A stretch of DNA of 64,000 bases from Henricia sp. BOLD:AAB3569 (taxonomy: Eukaryota; Echinodermata; Asteroidea; Spinulosida; Echinasteridae). Made by a program: the position numbers and the translations under genes. Positions 1-10,234 of this stretch are shown here, piece after piece (the first letter of the stretch is position 1; each line of letters opens with the position of its first letter). The stretch is from assembly GCA_037783545.1 (NCBI GenBank), contig JBBELK010000366.1, positions 1 to 64,000 of the forward strand, written 5' to 3'. The notes beneath the pieces were generated by a model. That model had not been told where the DNA came from. It ran no database searches and saw only the letters and a list, made by a program, of their open reading frames with translations.

Positions 1-1212
1 ATAGTATTCACTCCATGATGGAGGCATTCTGTGCCCAACTCCACTCCGGGTGGATGCGGTACCCAAGGGGGATACGTTGGTCCTTCTCGGTGACTTTAAT
101 GCTACCACTGGCACATCCAGAGATGGTTATACGAGCCATATGTATCGGTCATCACGGCTCTGGATCACGTGGTGAAAGCTCCTCAATGCTGCTTGACTTT
201 ACAGTAAGTCGAGGGTTGACGATAGCTGGATCGTGGTTCCAGAGATCGGACTGGCGTCGCTGGACTTGGTATTCCAACGATGGTTTCACCAGGAAGGAGA
301 TCGATCATGATCTTGGGGTCGGGTGCTAGAGGCTGATCGAGAACTTCCGCGTGTACAGGGGTGCCCAGTTCTTCACCACTGACCATAGGCTGCTGGTAGC
401 TACCCTAAAGCTGCGGGGAAACTGCTGAAATCGTCAATAAGAGCTGAAGGGTGAGGCTCTACGGCAAGACTGGACAGCACAGGAAGCTGCGTCGCGAAGC
501 GCTTCGACGATGCGTTGTGACCTGCAGGCCAGAGTCGGGATCTCTGTGGGACGGTCTAGAGCCACTTAAGTACAAGCGACTCCCAGCCGGCCCACGGGGC
601 AATCTGGAAACTGCGCTCTCGTGGGTGCCTCTGTTAGAAGCCTGACGTACGCGCGGCTGACGGCGAGCTCCTGACCGGGGGAGTGTACCATTAAGGAACG
701 TTGGGCCAGATACTTTGAGGAGTGCTGACCCGCCTGGCTGCGAAATCCCTGCGGATGGAGACGAGCCCCTAGCTGCCGAACCGCCAGTGAGCTGCGACCA
801 ACCGAGCCTCGAGTAAGTTTGAAGGCTCAGGGTCAGCTATAAGGACGGCAAGGCACCAGGTGTCTGCGGCGTCTACGCGGAGATGCTCAAGGCGGGCGGC
901 GAGGCATCTCCTGTGGTTGCTGCACACTCTCATCTGTTCCGTCTGGAACTCGGGTGTCATCCCATCTGACTGGGGGAAGGGCATTATTGTCCTAATGCTG
1001 GAAGGGGAATGGTGACATTCGAGAGTGCAGTCACTACAGGGGCGTGACCCTCCTCTCGGTTCCGGGCAAGCTGATCTTTGCGCGCCGTGCTTCTCAATCG
1101 GGTGCACCATGCAGCAGCTGCTGGATCCGAAGAGATCCACCTTAGACCGCATCCTGGCCCTCTGAGTCCTCACCAAGTGCTTTCGAGAGTCATCTGCTTA
1201 AAAAAGTTTTGG
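1..1212 (+). pseudogene. Degenerate AP-endonuclease LINE fragment (copy I)
   Basis: Non-LTR retrotransposon remnant, truncated at the left by the window edge. Endonuclease-type segments include LLDFTVSRGLTIAGSWFQR and RWTWYSNDGFTRKEIDHDL. These are followed by reverse-transcriptase N-terminal segments (APGVCGVYAEMLKAGG and YRGVTLLSVPGK), and in another frame KRSTLDRILAL, stop, VLTKCFRE. Frames are broken by stops and indels, and the element ends abruptly before the RT catalytic core. The layout is like RTE-type LINEs, but I cannot settle the clade. Fuller copies lie at 19165-20930 and 29561-31326. Confidence 0.75.
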
Positions 1213-1610
1213 GCAGCTCTTTCCTGCCTGATCCAGAATCCATCCATGCAGATTGCTAGAATTAATCTAGATTGTGCACAACAGAATTGAACCCGGAAGG
1301 GGTGGTTAAAACATCATTTATTTTCAGTCATGGGCATAACACTATGTACTGCACTGCTGTTTTATTTTAGTCCCTGCTCTGGATTTGGAATCGTTGTTCA
1401 AGATGTTTCCATTGACTTCGGCCTCTAGGTCCAATTGGACCCGCTGGTCAGGAACAAAGTTCGTCGGAACAAAGTTGCAAGAAATGTGACATTTCCTGCA
1501 TGTTCTTAGAAAATCATGAAGATCTCAGACAACCCATTTTGTTAAGTTTTCTAACTGATTGAACCAGCGTGGAATGAATCGCGCGTTTCAGAAACAGCAG
1601 TAAAGTGCAG

Positions 1611-2101
1611 CGTTTACACTCGAATCGGCAAAGGTGGATACAGATCCAACATTTTTATTGCGACCACAAAACTGAACATTTGCCGCGTTTACACTACACC
1701 CCAAATCGCTTCAACTCGCTTCAGAAACCGCAAAAGTCACCACTAAATGTAACTGCAGCGCATGCGTGAGCTGTTAGGTGTTGCTGCACTAGTGCCAGAT
1801 TGGTCAATTAAGACTACTACAAAAAATGCGGGCACCGCCCCAAGGAAACTCAAATTGCCGAATCTGTATTCGGGTAGCGTTTACACTACAAGCGACCTTG
1901 ACGATTGCAGGGTTCAACCCCGCAATTGCGGGGTTCAACCCTACCCCAAAGGTGACTTGATAAAGGCGAATCAGACCCGGGTCTGGTCCGCCTTTTTCAA
2001 TTCACCTTTTGCGTTTACACTTAGTGCCTACCCGGCTTCAACTCCCCTTTTTGGAAATTGCGGAGTTCGATTCGGCAACTGAGGCGATTCGAGTGTAAAC
2101 G
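1611..2101. mobile_element. hAT-like MITE, 491 bp (copy I)
   Basis: Terminal inverted repeats CGTTTACACTCGAATCG and CGATTCGAGTGTAAACG bound the segment. Flanks AAGTGCAG and GGGTGCAG agree at 6 of 8 positions, suggesting an old 8-bp target duplication. GTTTACACT words recur inside near 1689, 1880 and 2012, suggesting internal multimerisation. No transposase is encoded. Identical copies lie at 21325-21815 and 31725-32215. Confidence 0.6.
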
Positions 2102-2616
2102 GGGTGCAGTCATGATCAGCCTTGTTCAGAGGTGTTCGTACATAGTCAGGTGATAACACGTACACGTTACTGACCGATAAATTATATAAGCTACATCTAT
2201 CGGCCTACTCCATATCTTTTGATCAAAGTATATGCTATAATTGGATTTCTTTTTTAACCGCGTATAGGCATAGCTATTTCATGTACGAGGTTACAAACCT
2301 ATATAATCCCTTCAGATGGACATTAAAATAAATCCAGTACACTCTCTGAGTCTATTTTATGTTCTTTAATTGCGTCTAGAATTTAAAAAAAGGAAACTCT
2401 GTCATATTTTTTCAAACTACGATCATCGTAGATAACGAGTAACCATATATGCCCTATACATGCATATATAAAAATTATGCTTGTTTGTGCACCAAAAGTG
2501 CATTGACCTCTCACTGACCTCAGAGGTCATATCAGCAATGCCTCGTCCATGTCTTAAATTGACGTTCAAAGTATGAACTATAGCATTGTACAAAGTTTCA
2601 TGCTTTAGTCACAACC
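2102..2616. other. AT-rich non-coding stretch
   Basis: No coding signal or terminal repeats recognised. Contains CATATATG-type words and a small TGACCTC/GAGGTCA inverted pair near 2506-2530. Confidence 0.4.
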
Positions 2617-3395
2617 CACTGGGCATTTTACCCGTTATTACCCGGGTTATAATATACAAATATTGACTGCAATGAGGGGCATGGTTAAGATTATAGGCCC
2701 AAGGTGATCTCGAAGCCATGACTATGCCCCGAGGCGGAAGCCGAGGGGCATAGTCATGGCTTCGAGATCACCGAGGGCCTATAATCTTAACCATGACCCG
2801 AATAAACAGCAGTCAATATTTGTTTTATATACCGAATGTGTAGATTTTTGTCATCTGGTTGGTTAAAAGTAACGAGACAGCATATACAGTCATGACAGTG
2901 GTCCTTCGCGTTTCGATTTCGGAAGCTGGTCTACGGCGGAAAAGTTGTATATTTACAGCAAACATTGTAGCATAATCACCTGGCACTTTAGTAGCACATT
3001 TCACCTGACACAGTTTTCACTGTAGGCCACTTCTCTTACTTTCTTAAGGACTTCATCATCTACGACAGACGACAAAATGACGTCGAGATTCCGCCATTAC
3101 CGTCCTGATGAATGTTTACGTGAAGCGCACAGCTGCATAGTTGGTGCACAGCTATAGCTATGCTAACACATGTAATGCGCGCGTCCGGGACCCGCTAAAT
3201 GACTATGCCCGGGGCATGGCAAAGACTATTGACCGGTGGGCATATACGCGCCGGGTCTAGCCGATTCAATGCCCCCACTTTTAACCAATCAGATGACTGG
3301 AATCTACGCATGAGGTATATAACAAGTATTATATACCTCATGCGTAGATTCCAGTCATCAGGGGCCAATTTCATGGCGTTGCTTAGCACAAAAAT
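2617..3395. repeat. Truncated left arm of CACTG-ended foldback element (copy I)
   Basis: Begins CACTGGGCATTTTACCC, as at 32731, and follows the left arm of the foldback until the unit junction at 3395. It contains a hairpin at 2690-2795 whose two halves (CATGGTTAAGATTATAGG.. / ..CCTATAATCTTAACCATG) are nearly perfect complements. The centre and right arm of the foldback are missing here and in copy II (22331-23109), but present downstream of copy III. Confidence 0.7.
3293..3358. mobile_element. 66-bp palindromic mini-element flanked by CAG (copy I)
   Basis: Near-perfect palindrome ATGACTGGAATCTACGCATG...CATGCGTAGATTCCAGTCAT with a very short centre. CAG precedes and follows it. The opposite foldback arm (near 33711-33725, inverted) reads straight through as AATCAGGGGCC, giving the empty site. 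Same element at 23007-23072 and 33407-33472. Confidence 0.65.
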
Positions 3396-3689
3396 GCGGC
3401 ATAGGCCTATACCTTTCTGATTTGATCTGCAGCTTTTTGGAGAAATTCCTGTGCAAAAAAGGGGCAATTTTTACAACTTCCTGATCTGTGCAAAGCTGCA
3501 TTAATTCTACACTGATATATTTTGTTGTCTACAAAGTAATTTTGCTCCAAATTTAATTACGGCAGATGCAGAAATTGTTCATATTTCATTAACAGACAGT
3601 AATCCTCTGCAGCAGCACGTATATAAACATTCTGTGCATGGCTGCAGGTTACATTGAAAAATTAGTGTGAAAGGCAAATTGAACACTGT

Positions 3690-5160
3690 AATGAAACTCA
3701 TGTGTGTAGCTCATTTATTGCAGTTGTGTAGCTCAGAATGCATGTTTTTGAATCTTGTACTCCTACTGAATTCAGGAATTCAGTTTTGTTAAAAATTGCA
3801 ACTGAAAGATTAATAATTTCTTGTTTTGCAGATTAACATTCCATTCTTTTGAAAGTACACTGTTAATGAAAATCCTCATTGCAATTCAAGAATACTCATA
3901 ATTGATTAGTTTTGTGTTTCACATGTTTAGACACTGAAAAATATGAGACTTCTAAATTTGAAGTGCTCACTTGCAGTTTTGTTTCACACCCCATGCCATT
4001 TTTAAATGAATGTTCAGGTCATATAGGCCTACCTAGGCAATTATACTGGCTGAGGATTGTTGTATCAACTATATTAGGCCTAATTTGAAATGTTTGAACT
4101 TGAATAAATGTCTGGGAACTTATTTTGTTGAGTTTGTATTGAGGTGGCATAGTCATGAAGTCCCCCGGCCTGGAATTTTTTTCTACAGGAGGGAAACATT
4201 TCCTGTAAATTGTGTGCCTGCTTATTTGCACATTGCAAAAAAATGTATGTTATCTGAAAGGTCCCTTCAAAAATACTGGATCATGCAAATGGAATTGAAG
4301 GATTTAACACAAATAAACTCAAGTGTGTAACTCAGTCTTAATTCAGAATGCATTTTTAAAATCTTGATGTATGTCACACTGAATTCAGTTTTATTAAAAA
4401 TTGCAACTGAAAGATGAATAATTTCTATTTTTTTGTAGATTAACATTCCCATCTATTAAAAGTAGGGATGGGCATTTACGGTTAATTCAGAAACCGGTTT
4501 GCAATTCTTTCCAGTGTCGGTTAACCGGTTAACCGTTCAGCCGACACCAAAGTTGTTGGTGTTGTTTTACTTTATAGGTGCATTTGCAATGCACACAATA
4601 CCCCAGGCCCCCAAAATATCATTGAATCTTTATCGGGTGACAATTTTACTACGACTCCATATACATTTATTTCAATTTCATGAAGTAAATACAAAGAACC
4701 TTTGAAAACTATTGTAAATTCTTTAAAATTGGGTTTCGTTTAAACGTTCGGCAAAATGGTTTTTAATTTTTTCCCCGGTTAACGCGTTAAATGTCCAATC
4801 CCTGGTTGAAAGAGTGCATTATGTTAATGAAAACCCTCAAATCAAGCATCCTCATGATAATTTGATTAGTTTTGTGCTTCACAAGTTAATCAGACAGATA
4901 CATGAGACTTCCAAATTTGAAGGAATGGATTCAATGGACTGCTCACTTAATTGCAGTTTTGTTTCACACCCCATGTCCTTGTTAAATGAATGTTCAGGTC
5001 ATAATCCCATTACTAGGTGACTCTTGTGTCAAATATTAATTTAAATAAGACTACCGAGAACTTATTTTGCTGAGTTGTGTACCTGCTTAATTATTTTGTG
5101 CATTGCAAAACATGTCTTTATCTGAAGCTCCCACCCGGCGGGCCACAAAAATATTAGATC
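3690..5160. repeat. Old internal two-fold duplication (copy II)
   Basis: Two diverged segments repeat in the same order, about 3690-4290 and 4320-5160. Shared words in order are AAAAATTGCAACTGAAAGAT, GATTAACATTCC, TTAATGAAAA, GTTTTGTTTCACACCCCATG, AAATGAATGTTCAGGTCATA and GCACATTGCAAAA/GTGCATTGCAAAA. The second segment is interrupted by the MITE at 4463-4804. No coding potential seen. Also present in copy III at about 23404-24874. Confidence 0.7.
4463..4804. mobile_element. hAT-like MITE, 342 bp, with inferred empty site
   Basis: Ends TAGGGATGGGCATTTAC and GTTAAATGTCCAATCCCTG are imperfect inverted repeats, and CCGGTTAA palindromes lie inside both ends. Flanking octamers are ATTAAAAG and GTTGAAAG. 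The older paralogous segment reads TTTTGAAAGTACAC at the corresponding point near 3852, consistent with an 8-bp hAT-type target duplication. Copy III has CCGG where this copy has GCGT near 4782. Confidence 0.6.
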
Positions 5161-5637
5161 TGCTACTACATTGTACATGTACATGTTGAACTTCAAGAAA
5201 AGGATAAACAAGAACAGTTGGTTTTTATATTATTTTCGTTTTTTTTGCACTTTTAGCATGAAACTGAAATAAATGGCACAGCAAGGAATAAGCTATCCAA
5301 ATGTTGTTTTTCCATGTAGGACCCCACCCAATCACTCGCACCCCCCTCACAGTAAACCTCCCAGGTACACCAGTCCCCCTACCCCCAAAGTGACCTAGCC
5401 ATTAAAACGTTCGTGCTAGCTATATCTCTATTCTCGCTGCATGAGCTGAGTCACATACACACTGCATGCAATACGCGCAATGTGTACAGTACAGTACTCG
5501 TATGCAGTTTGCGCACACGTACATGCATGCTGCGCTGCAGATATCGATATCGCGGTATCGAACACCGCGACGTGAATGAATATTTATGAGCTCGATTGAC
5601 CTTTGACCCCAGCGGGGAATTGGAGGTTAAGTTCTGG
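5161..5637. other. Unit-specific non-coding stretch before the Ngaro insertion
   Basis: CpG- and CA-rich sequence with ATATCGATATCGCGGTATCG-type palindromes near 5542. A 7-bp segment present in copy III near 25096 is missing here at about 5385. No gene recognised. It ends GTTCTGG at 5637, the left half of the Ngaro target. Confidence 0.5.
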
Positions 5638-5705
5638 ACTATTTATATCGCTCATGCCGTGCCGATGAGGGCGACAGATTAATACAGGTCATTCGTGATT
5701 CTAGC
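5638..5705 (+). repeat. Ngaro split direct repeat A1
   Basis: The first 68 bases of the element, ACTATTTATATCGCTC...GTGATTCTAGC, recur at 14662-14729 (A2). The first 14 bases after AC (TATTTATATCGCTC) are the inverse complement of the element's right end GAGCGATATAAATA. Confidence 0.9.
5689..5695 (+). promoter_or_regulatory. Initiator-like TCATTCG in Ngaro A1
   Basis: TCATTCG fits the metazoan initiator TCAKTY and lies in the terminal repeat. It recurs in A2 at 14713-14719. A transcript starting in A1 could be regenerated after circularisation. Start site inferred only. Confidence 0.35.
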
Positions 5706-6528
5706 AGCTCGCCAGCTGGGTAGGACGTGAGCTGTGCTGGCGATAATTCGTTTCATGCATGGTTGGACCATGGAAGAAGGAAAGACACGGGGCCGGGGCC
5801 CGGTAGATCGAGAGAGTGTACGGGTTACTGTCAATGGTATTTCGGGAATAAAGATTTTGTTCGAAGGATTTTACCGGTAAGGTGTAGTGAGAAAGGTTTT
5901 AAAATCCAGTAAGAATACAGTTCTCGGACGTCACAACTCTCCCATAAATGATTCGTTGCGTATCGTTTTAAGGAATTCAAATGAAGACCCTTCTTATTGG
6001 GAAAGGAGCTTTTCTAGATTGTCTAGGGAAGCTTGTATTATTCTTCCGAGTGGCACTATATGTTTGGTGCACGATGGCTCATGCGTGTAAGGTCCGACTG
6101 GTAAATTCGTTCCAGTGGACTGCCAAAGTGTGACGTCGTTGCTACGGTGGTTACGTCTAAGTAATCGCTGGTAATCTGAAGCTTCCATTTGTGTGAAGCG
6201 CAGAGAAGTGGTTCACAGGTTTTGGTTTGGACCAAATAACCATGGCCACATACTGAGTGTGACGTTTTACTTTGGCGGTCTATTGTTTATGAGAGTTTGC
6301 GGTTTTGGGATTTACCCGTAATGCGTGTGGTTCGGTTGAGGGCGCGTGTATCTGCCCAATTATCAGTCGACAGACTGACGCGGTGCGGCCTGATTGGTTC
6401 AATTCATTAGCGCTCACAGGACATGCGCAGTACGCCTTTTACGTGCACGTTTACGGTGCCGTTGAAAATTTTAGCGCCTTTGCGATACATTCTTCAACGC
6501 TCTCGGAGTTTTGTATGCGGCCGGAGAC

Positions 6529-9500
6529 ATGGACATCGCATACGATATTGTGGAGGTAGGTGTAACCTTATATAGAAAGGAAAATGTATCGATATAAAAC
6601 TAAATGGGTGTATTTTATAGATGCAAATTATTCGGTAAAGTCCAACATAGGCAGCACTTAGTTATGGCGTAGGGGTGGTTGATCTCGGCCAACGATAACT
6701 CCAAGCTGTGCCTTGGTGTACTGGCAGCCAGTAGAGTAAAATAAAATATTAAAGATCGATGAGAATACAAAAAAAGCAAATAAATAAAACGAAACGAAAC
6801 AAAATAAAACAAAGTATCAACAAAGGGAATAGCTGCAGGTCTACGTAGGGTGTCGGCCCTGTATTAAGATTAGTAACGGCAAGGTAACCATACGCGGACA
6901 CCCTAGTTCTCGTTCCCTTCGGGCAGCCTTAAATTTAGTTTTCATTGAAGCTCTTGCGCTTTCATCTTTTCGCCATTTGATACTCCTTTTCCGTCATCAG
7001 GAAAATCATGGGTGTCCGAGCACGGCAGTTTTCCCGAATTAATGCGAAATCGTCCTTTAGTGTTCGCCTTTTAGTTTTCAGACAATCCTCTTTTTCAGGA
7101 AAAACCCGACGCCTACGGGGACGTGGAGTCTCAGGCAAGTCCCGCTTTTAAGGGACTCTGTTCAGCCTTCAGAATTTCAGCAACATTTTTCGACGCCCTG
7201 AGCAAGGACGGCTGGGACGACGTGGACCAGCTCTTGGGCCTGCTCAAGCCATGGATCGACCACATTTTGGCCCTTGCTCCGAATGGAGGTCAACGGCGAA
7301 ATTTCGAGCGGCTACTGGCACGGGTGGAGGCAGGCCCACTGGACGAGCAGTCCGTCGGCAGAGCGGTCAAGAAGCCGAAAACTGCGCAGCAGGGAGAGCA
7401 AGATGTTCAAGAGGTTGACACGGCAGCGGCGAACGTTTCTGGGGTCACACGTCCGGCCCCCGTTGCGACCGACGGAGCAGCGCAGGCAGTTTCCACCTCG
7501 GAGCCACAGCAGGTGAATAATATTATGTTTGAAATGTTCCCCCTGATACATTACTGTAATCTCGATTGGTCCTGATACTAGTTTGAATTTTGTACTCGAG
7601 GTTGGACCTCAAAGCGTGTCGCTAAAGGTTAAAGACACGAAGAGAAACAAAGACAAAATGGTGGGACTCACCCGCGGGCGCTGTGGGCAGGGTGCCCTGG
7701 TAGAAATTTGAAATTCCCGTTCGTTTTACGCGCAGAGGTTGGCCCTTGAGGTGAAAATGTGTTTAAATTATCAAAACGTGTTTCTTTTTAGCTGCAATTC
7801 GGAGGTCGGACCTCGGATGAGCGTGAAGGGCTAAGGGCTGGGTTTCCCGTGTGAGATCAATAACAAATAAATTTGCAATTTCGTATTTGAATTCAGAGGT
7901 TGGACCTCGGAGTGCGAAGGGGCACAGGCTACTTGAAAAAAGATTTGTCAATTTTATTACAGCCCAAATGCTGGGCAGGAACAACGGCGTCGCTAAGCCC
8001 TTTCGAATGGGGGAAGCGACAAAATTTGCCAACGGTAAAATGTTTGGCCCGACAGAATTTTTCGAGCGCTCTCGTGGGGCATCGTGCCGACATATACACG
8101 TAGTGTTTACAAGTGACGCAATAGCATTGCTGATAGTCGGTGACATCTCTTCTTTCGGTTTTCCCCGATTTTGCCAACGGCACCGTGATTTGCCAGCAGT
8201 TCTATGATTTTGCCGGCAAATGAAGTAAGGGGTGGGGGTGCCCCCTGGCGAACCTTGGGGTATTAATCTCTGGTTCCCCGCATGGAAAAATGTTATTAAG
8301 CAAAATTCAGGAGTTGGTCTTGGGAATGTGGAAAGCGGGGTTTCCCTGACAGAGTTCTGAAAATTGCAACCATAACTTGAATTTAGAGGTCGGACTGGGG
8401 TAGGAGTGTGCAAGGGCAGAGTTTCCCCGAGATATATTGGTTACATTGCCTTAAGATTTCAGATTCAGGCGTCGAACCTCGGTGTGTGGTAGGGAGGGGT
8501 TCCCCTACATAGATAACGGAAATTACTATTTAAGCTTAGATTTAAATATTGGACCTCGGAATGTGAAAGGGCGAGGCCACAGAGAGGGTGTGGGATGGCC
8601 TTATCGAATCCAGATCCGGAGGTGGGACCTCGGAGGGTTATGGGGCAGGGTTCCCAAAGATGTGACAAATGGCAATCCCAATTCAGAGGTCGGACCTCAA
8701 AGCAAAAAGGGGCGGGGCCCCCATTGAGATATGGGAGTATTCAGTTGCCCAATTAAGGGGTCACGCTTCGCAGAGCGTGAATGGGGCAGGGTTCCCCTAA
8801 AGAGATCCGAGAGATTGTAGTAGACCCTAAATAAGAGGTCGGACCTCAACGCGAAAAGGGGCCGGGGCCCCCAGGGGGACTCATGAGAATTTAGTTAAGC
8901 CCAAATTGAGAGGTCACGCGTCAGAGCGTTAAGGGGCAGGGTTCCCCCAAGGAAAAATGATAAGTTACGGGAAATATAATTTTCAGGATTTTGTATGGAT
9001 TTTCAAATAGGCCTATTCCGCTCCGAACAATATCCTTTGCTGCTGGCATGGCTCCCTATAAAGAGAGTTCGGGAGGGGAAATCGTACTCGGCTTTTGACT
9101 CGGAGGCCGGCCGCAGGTGCGAAGCTTAGGGGGCAGGGTTTCCCAAATGGGTCGGTCGGTCCACTGCGTCCGTTTGGGATCAGGGCAGGTCGGTCCGCTG
9201 CGTCCTTAGTTTTGGATCAGTTCCCCCGAAACGTTTCACGGGCCGCTCGATTTAAGTCGAATCTTGTTGCATCCTTTATCAAGTTGAACGTCGGGTTCTC
9301 AGGCAAAATGTAAATAAGACGGGATGAATTGTTACCCACCCCACCCTCCCCCTGTGTTACGTCGGCGCGGCCGACGTCATGTCTAGGTGAAAATGTTTCC
9401 TCATGGCCAGTTTTTGGCCCGTAATTAGTACGTTGGGCATTTGGTTTGTTTTATTAAATGCAGGCCAAGTCCGCTTTGGAGGTCCACAAGCCAAGGCGTT

Positions 9501-9958
9501 TGGAGCTTCTGAAGGCTTGTACAGAAACGGGCTACGATCGCAACGTTGCGTACGTGATGTCGGTGCTAAGAAAGTATGTAGAAGAGTTCACGCCCTTAAC
9601 CCCCGACGACATCAAGGAAAAGCAGATGTATGTAAATCTGCTCACGGAGTGCACAAAGCACGTAGAGTCCAAGGTGCTCGGTATCGCCATGTACATTTAT
9701 AAATCGGTTACCGGAGAAGATTCGGACAAGCGTCTCAGATTTGCCCGTAAACATCTGGGCTTGAGTGCTCCTCCGGCCGACGTTAGAGGGCGTGCGGAGC
9801 CGTACGACGGCGTTTTTAGGCCCTTGCGTCGGGGTTTCCGATCCAGATGGAATCCGCAGCGTGGCGGGGGAAGCTTGGGCTTGGCCAAACGTGCAGGCGC
9901 TTGTTTCCGATGTCAAAAGAGGGGTCACATGGCCCGCGACTGTAAAGAGATAGTATAA
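6529..9958 (+). CDS. gag: Ngaro Gag, three exons, CCHC zinc knuckle
   Basis: Reconstructed as exons 6529-6555, 7099-7512 and 9464-9958. The introns are GT-AG and all phase 0 (GAG|GTAGGT ... TTTCAG|GAA and CAG|GTGAAT ... TGCAG|GCC). The product is about 311 residues and starts MDIAYDIVE. The middle exon holds an alpha-helical region (FKGLCSAFRISATFFDALSK) and a low-complexity hinge. The last exon holds a second helical block and ends in the retroviral-type knuckle CFRCQKRGHMARDCKE (C-X2-C-X4-H-X4-C). Gag coats the RNA in the particle. The start was chosen because this ATG is in frame through exon 1 and sits directly before a good donor. The second intron is filled with the GGTCGGACC repeat array. 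Domain identity beyond the knuckle is inferred from position in the element. Confidence 0.8.
7590..9140 (+). repeat. Degenerate tandem array with GAGGTCGGACCTC core, inside gag intron 2
   Basis: About 13 imperfect repeats, spaced roughly 60-150 bases. They share the palindromic core GAGGTCGGACCTC (or GAGGTTGGACCTC), followed by a GCGAAGGGGCAGGGTTCCCC-like segment. Clear copies start near 7599, 7799, 7896, 8383, 8546, 8617, 8684, 8835, 8910 and 9100. Some degrade to GGTCACGC. Purpose unknown. Confidence 0.8.
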
Positions 9959-10234
9959 TGCGTTTTTTTTCGTAAGCTTGGCAGCGGACGCTTGCAATTA
10001 CTATGGTGGATGCCCAGACCCGGATCACCGGGCTACTGACGTCTCACTTTAGCCAAAAAACAACAAAAAAAATAAAAAATAAAAAAATGAATGAATGAAA
10101 GAATGAATAAACAGAGAAGTGTATAGTAACAAAATGTTTGGCGTATTAAAAGAGCATTTTCTTCACTTAACCATTCCCTCTTCTGCATACATATGTACAT
10201 GGATTTTCCTGCTTTCATAAAATTTTAATGATAG

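Larger units (their letters stand above)
1..3395. repeat. Tandem array unit, partial first copy
   Basis: This is the right-hand end of an upstream copy of a ~10.4 kb unit. Base 1 matches bases 19717 and 30113, and the match runs to 3395/23109/33509. Base 3396 starts the next unit: after the shared word CACAAAAAT, copies I and II continue GCGGCATAGG, while the third copy continues TTGCTTAGCACAGG, which is the native foldback sequence. Copies look nearly identical; I noticed only scattered small differences (for example one-base indels near 684, 995, 1086 and 1232). Confidence 0.9.

Noticed and set aside
5689-5695. Histone cap heptamer in Ngaro
   Set aside because: TCATTCG alone is just a good initiator match; there is no TATA at the right distance and no histone 3' signal in the element.
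7590-9140. CRISPR-like array
   Set aside because: Repeats are diverged and unevenly spaced and lie in a eukaryotic retrotransposon intron.
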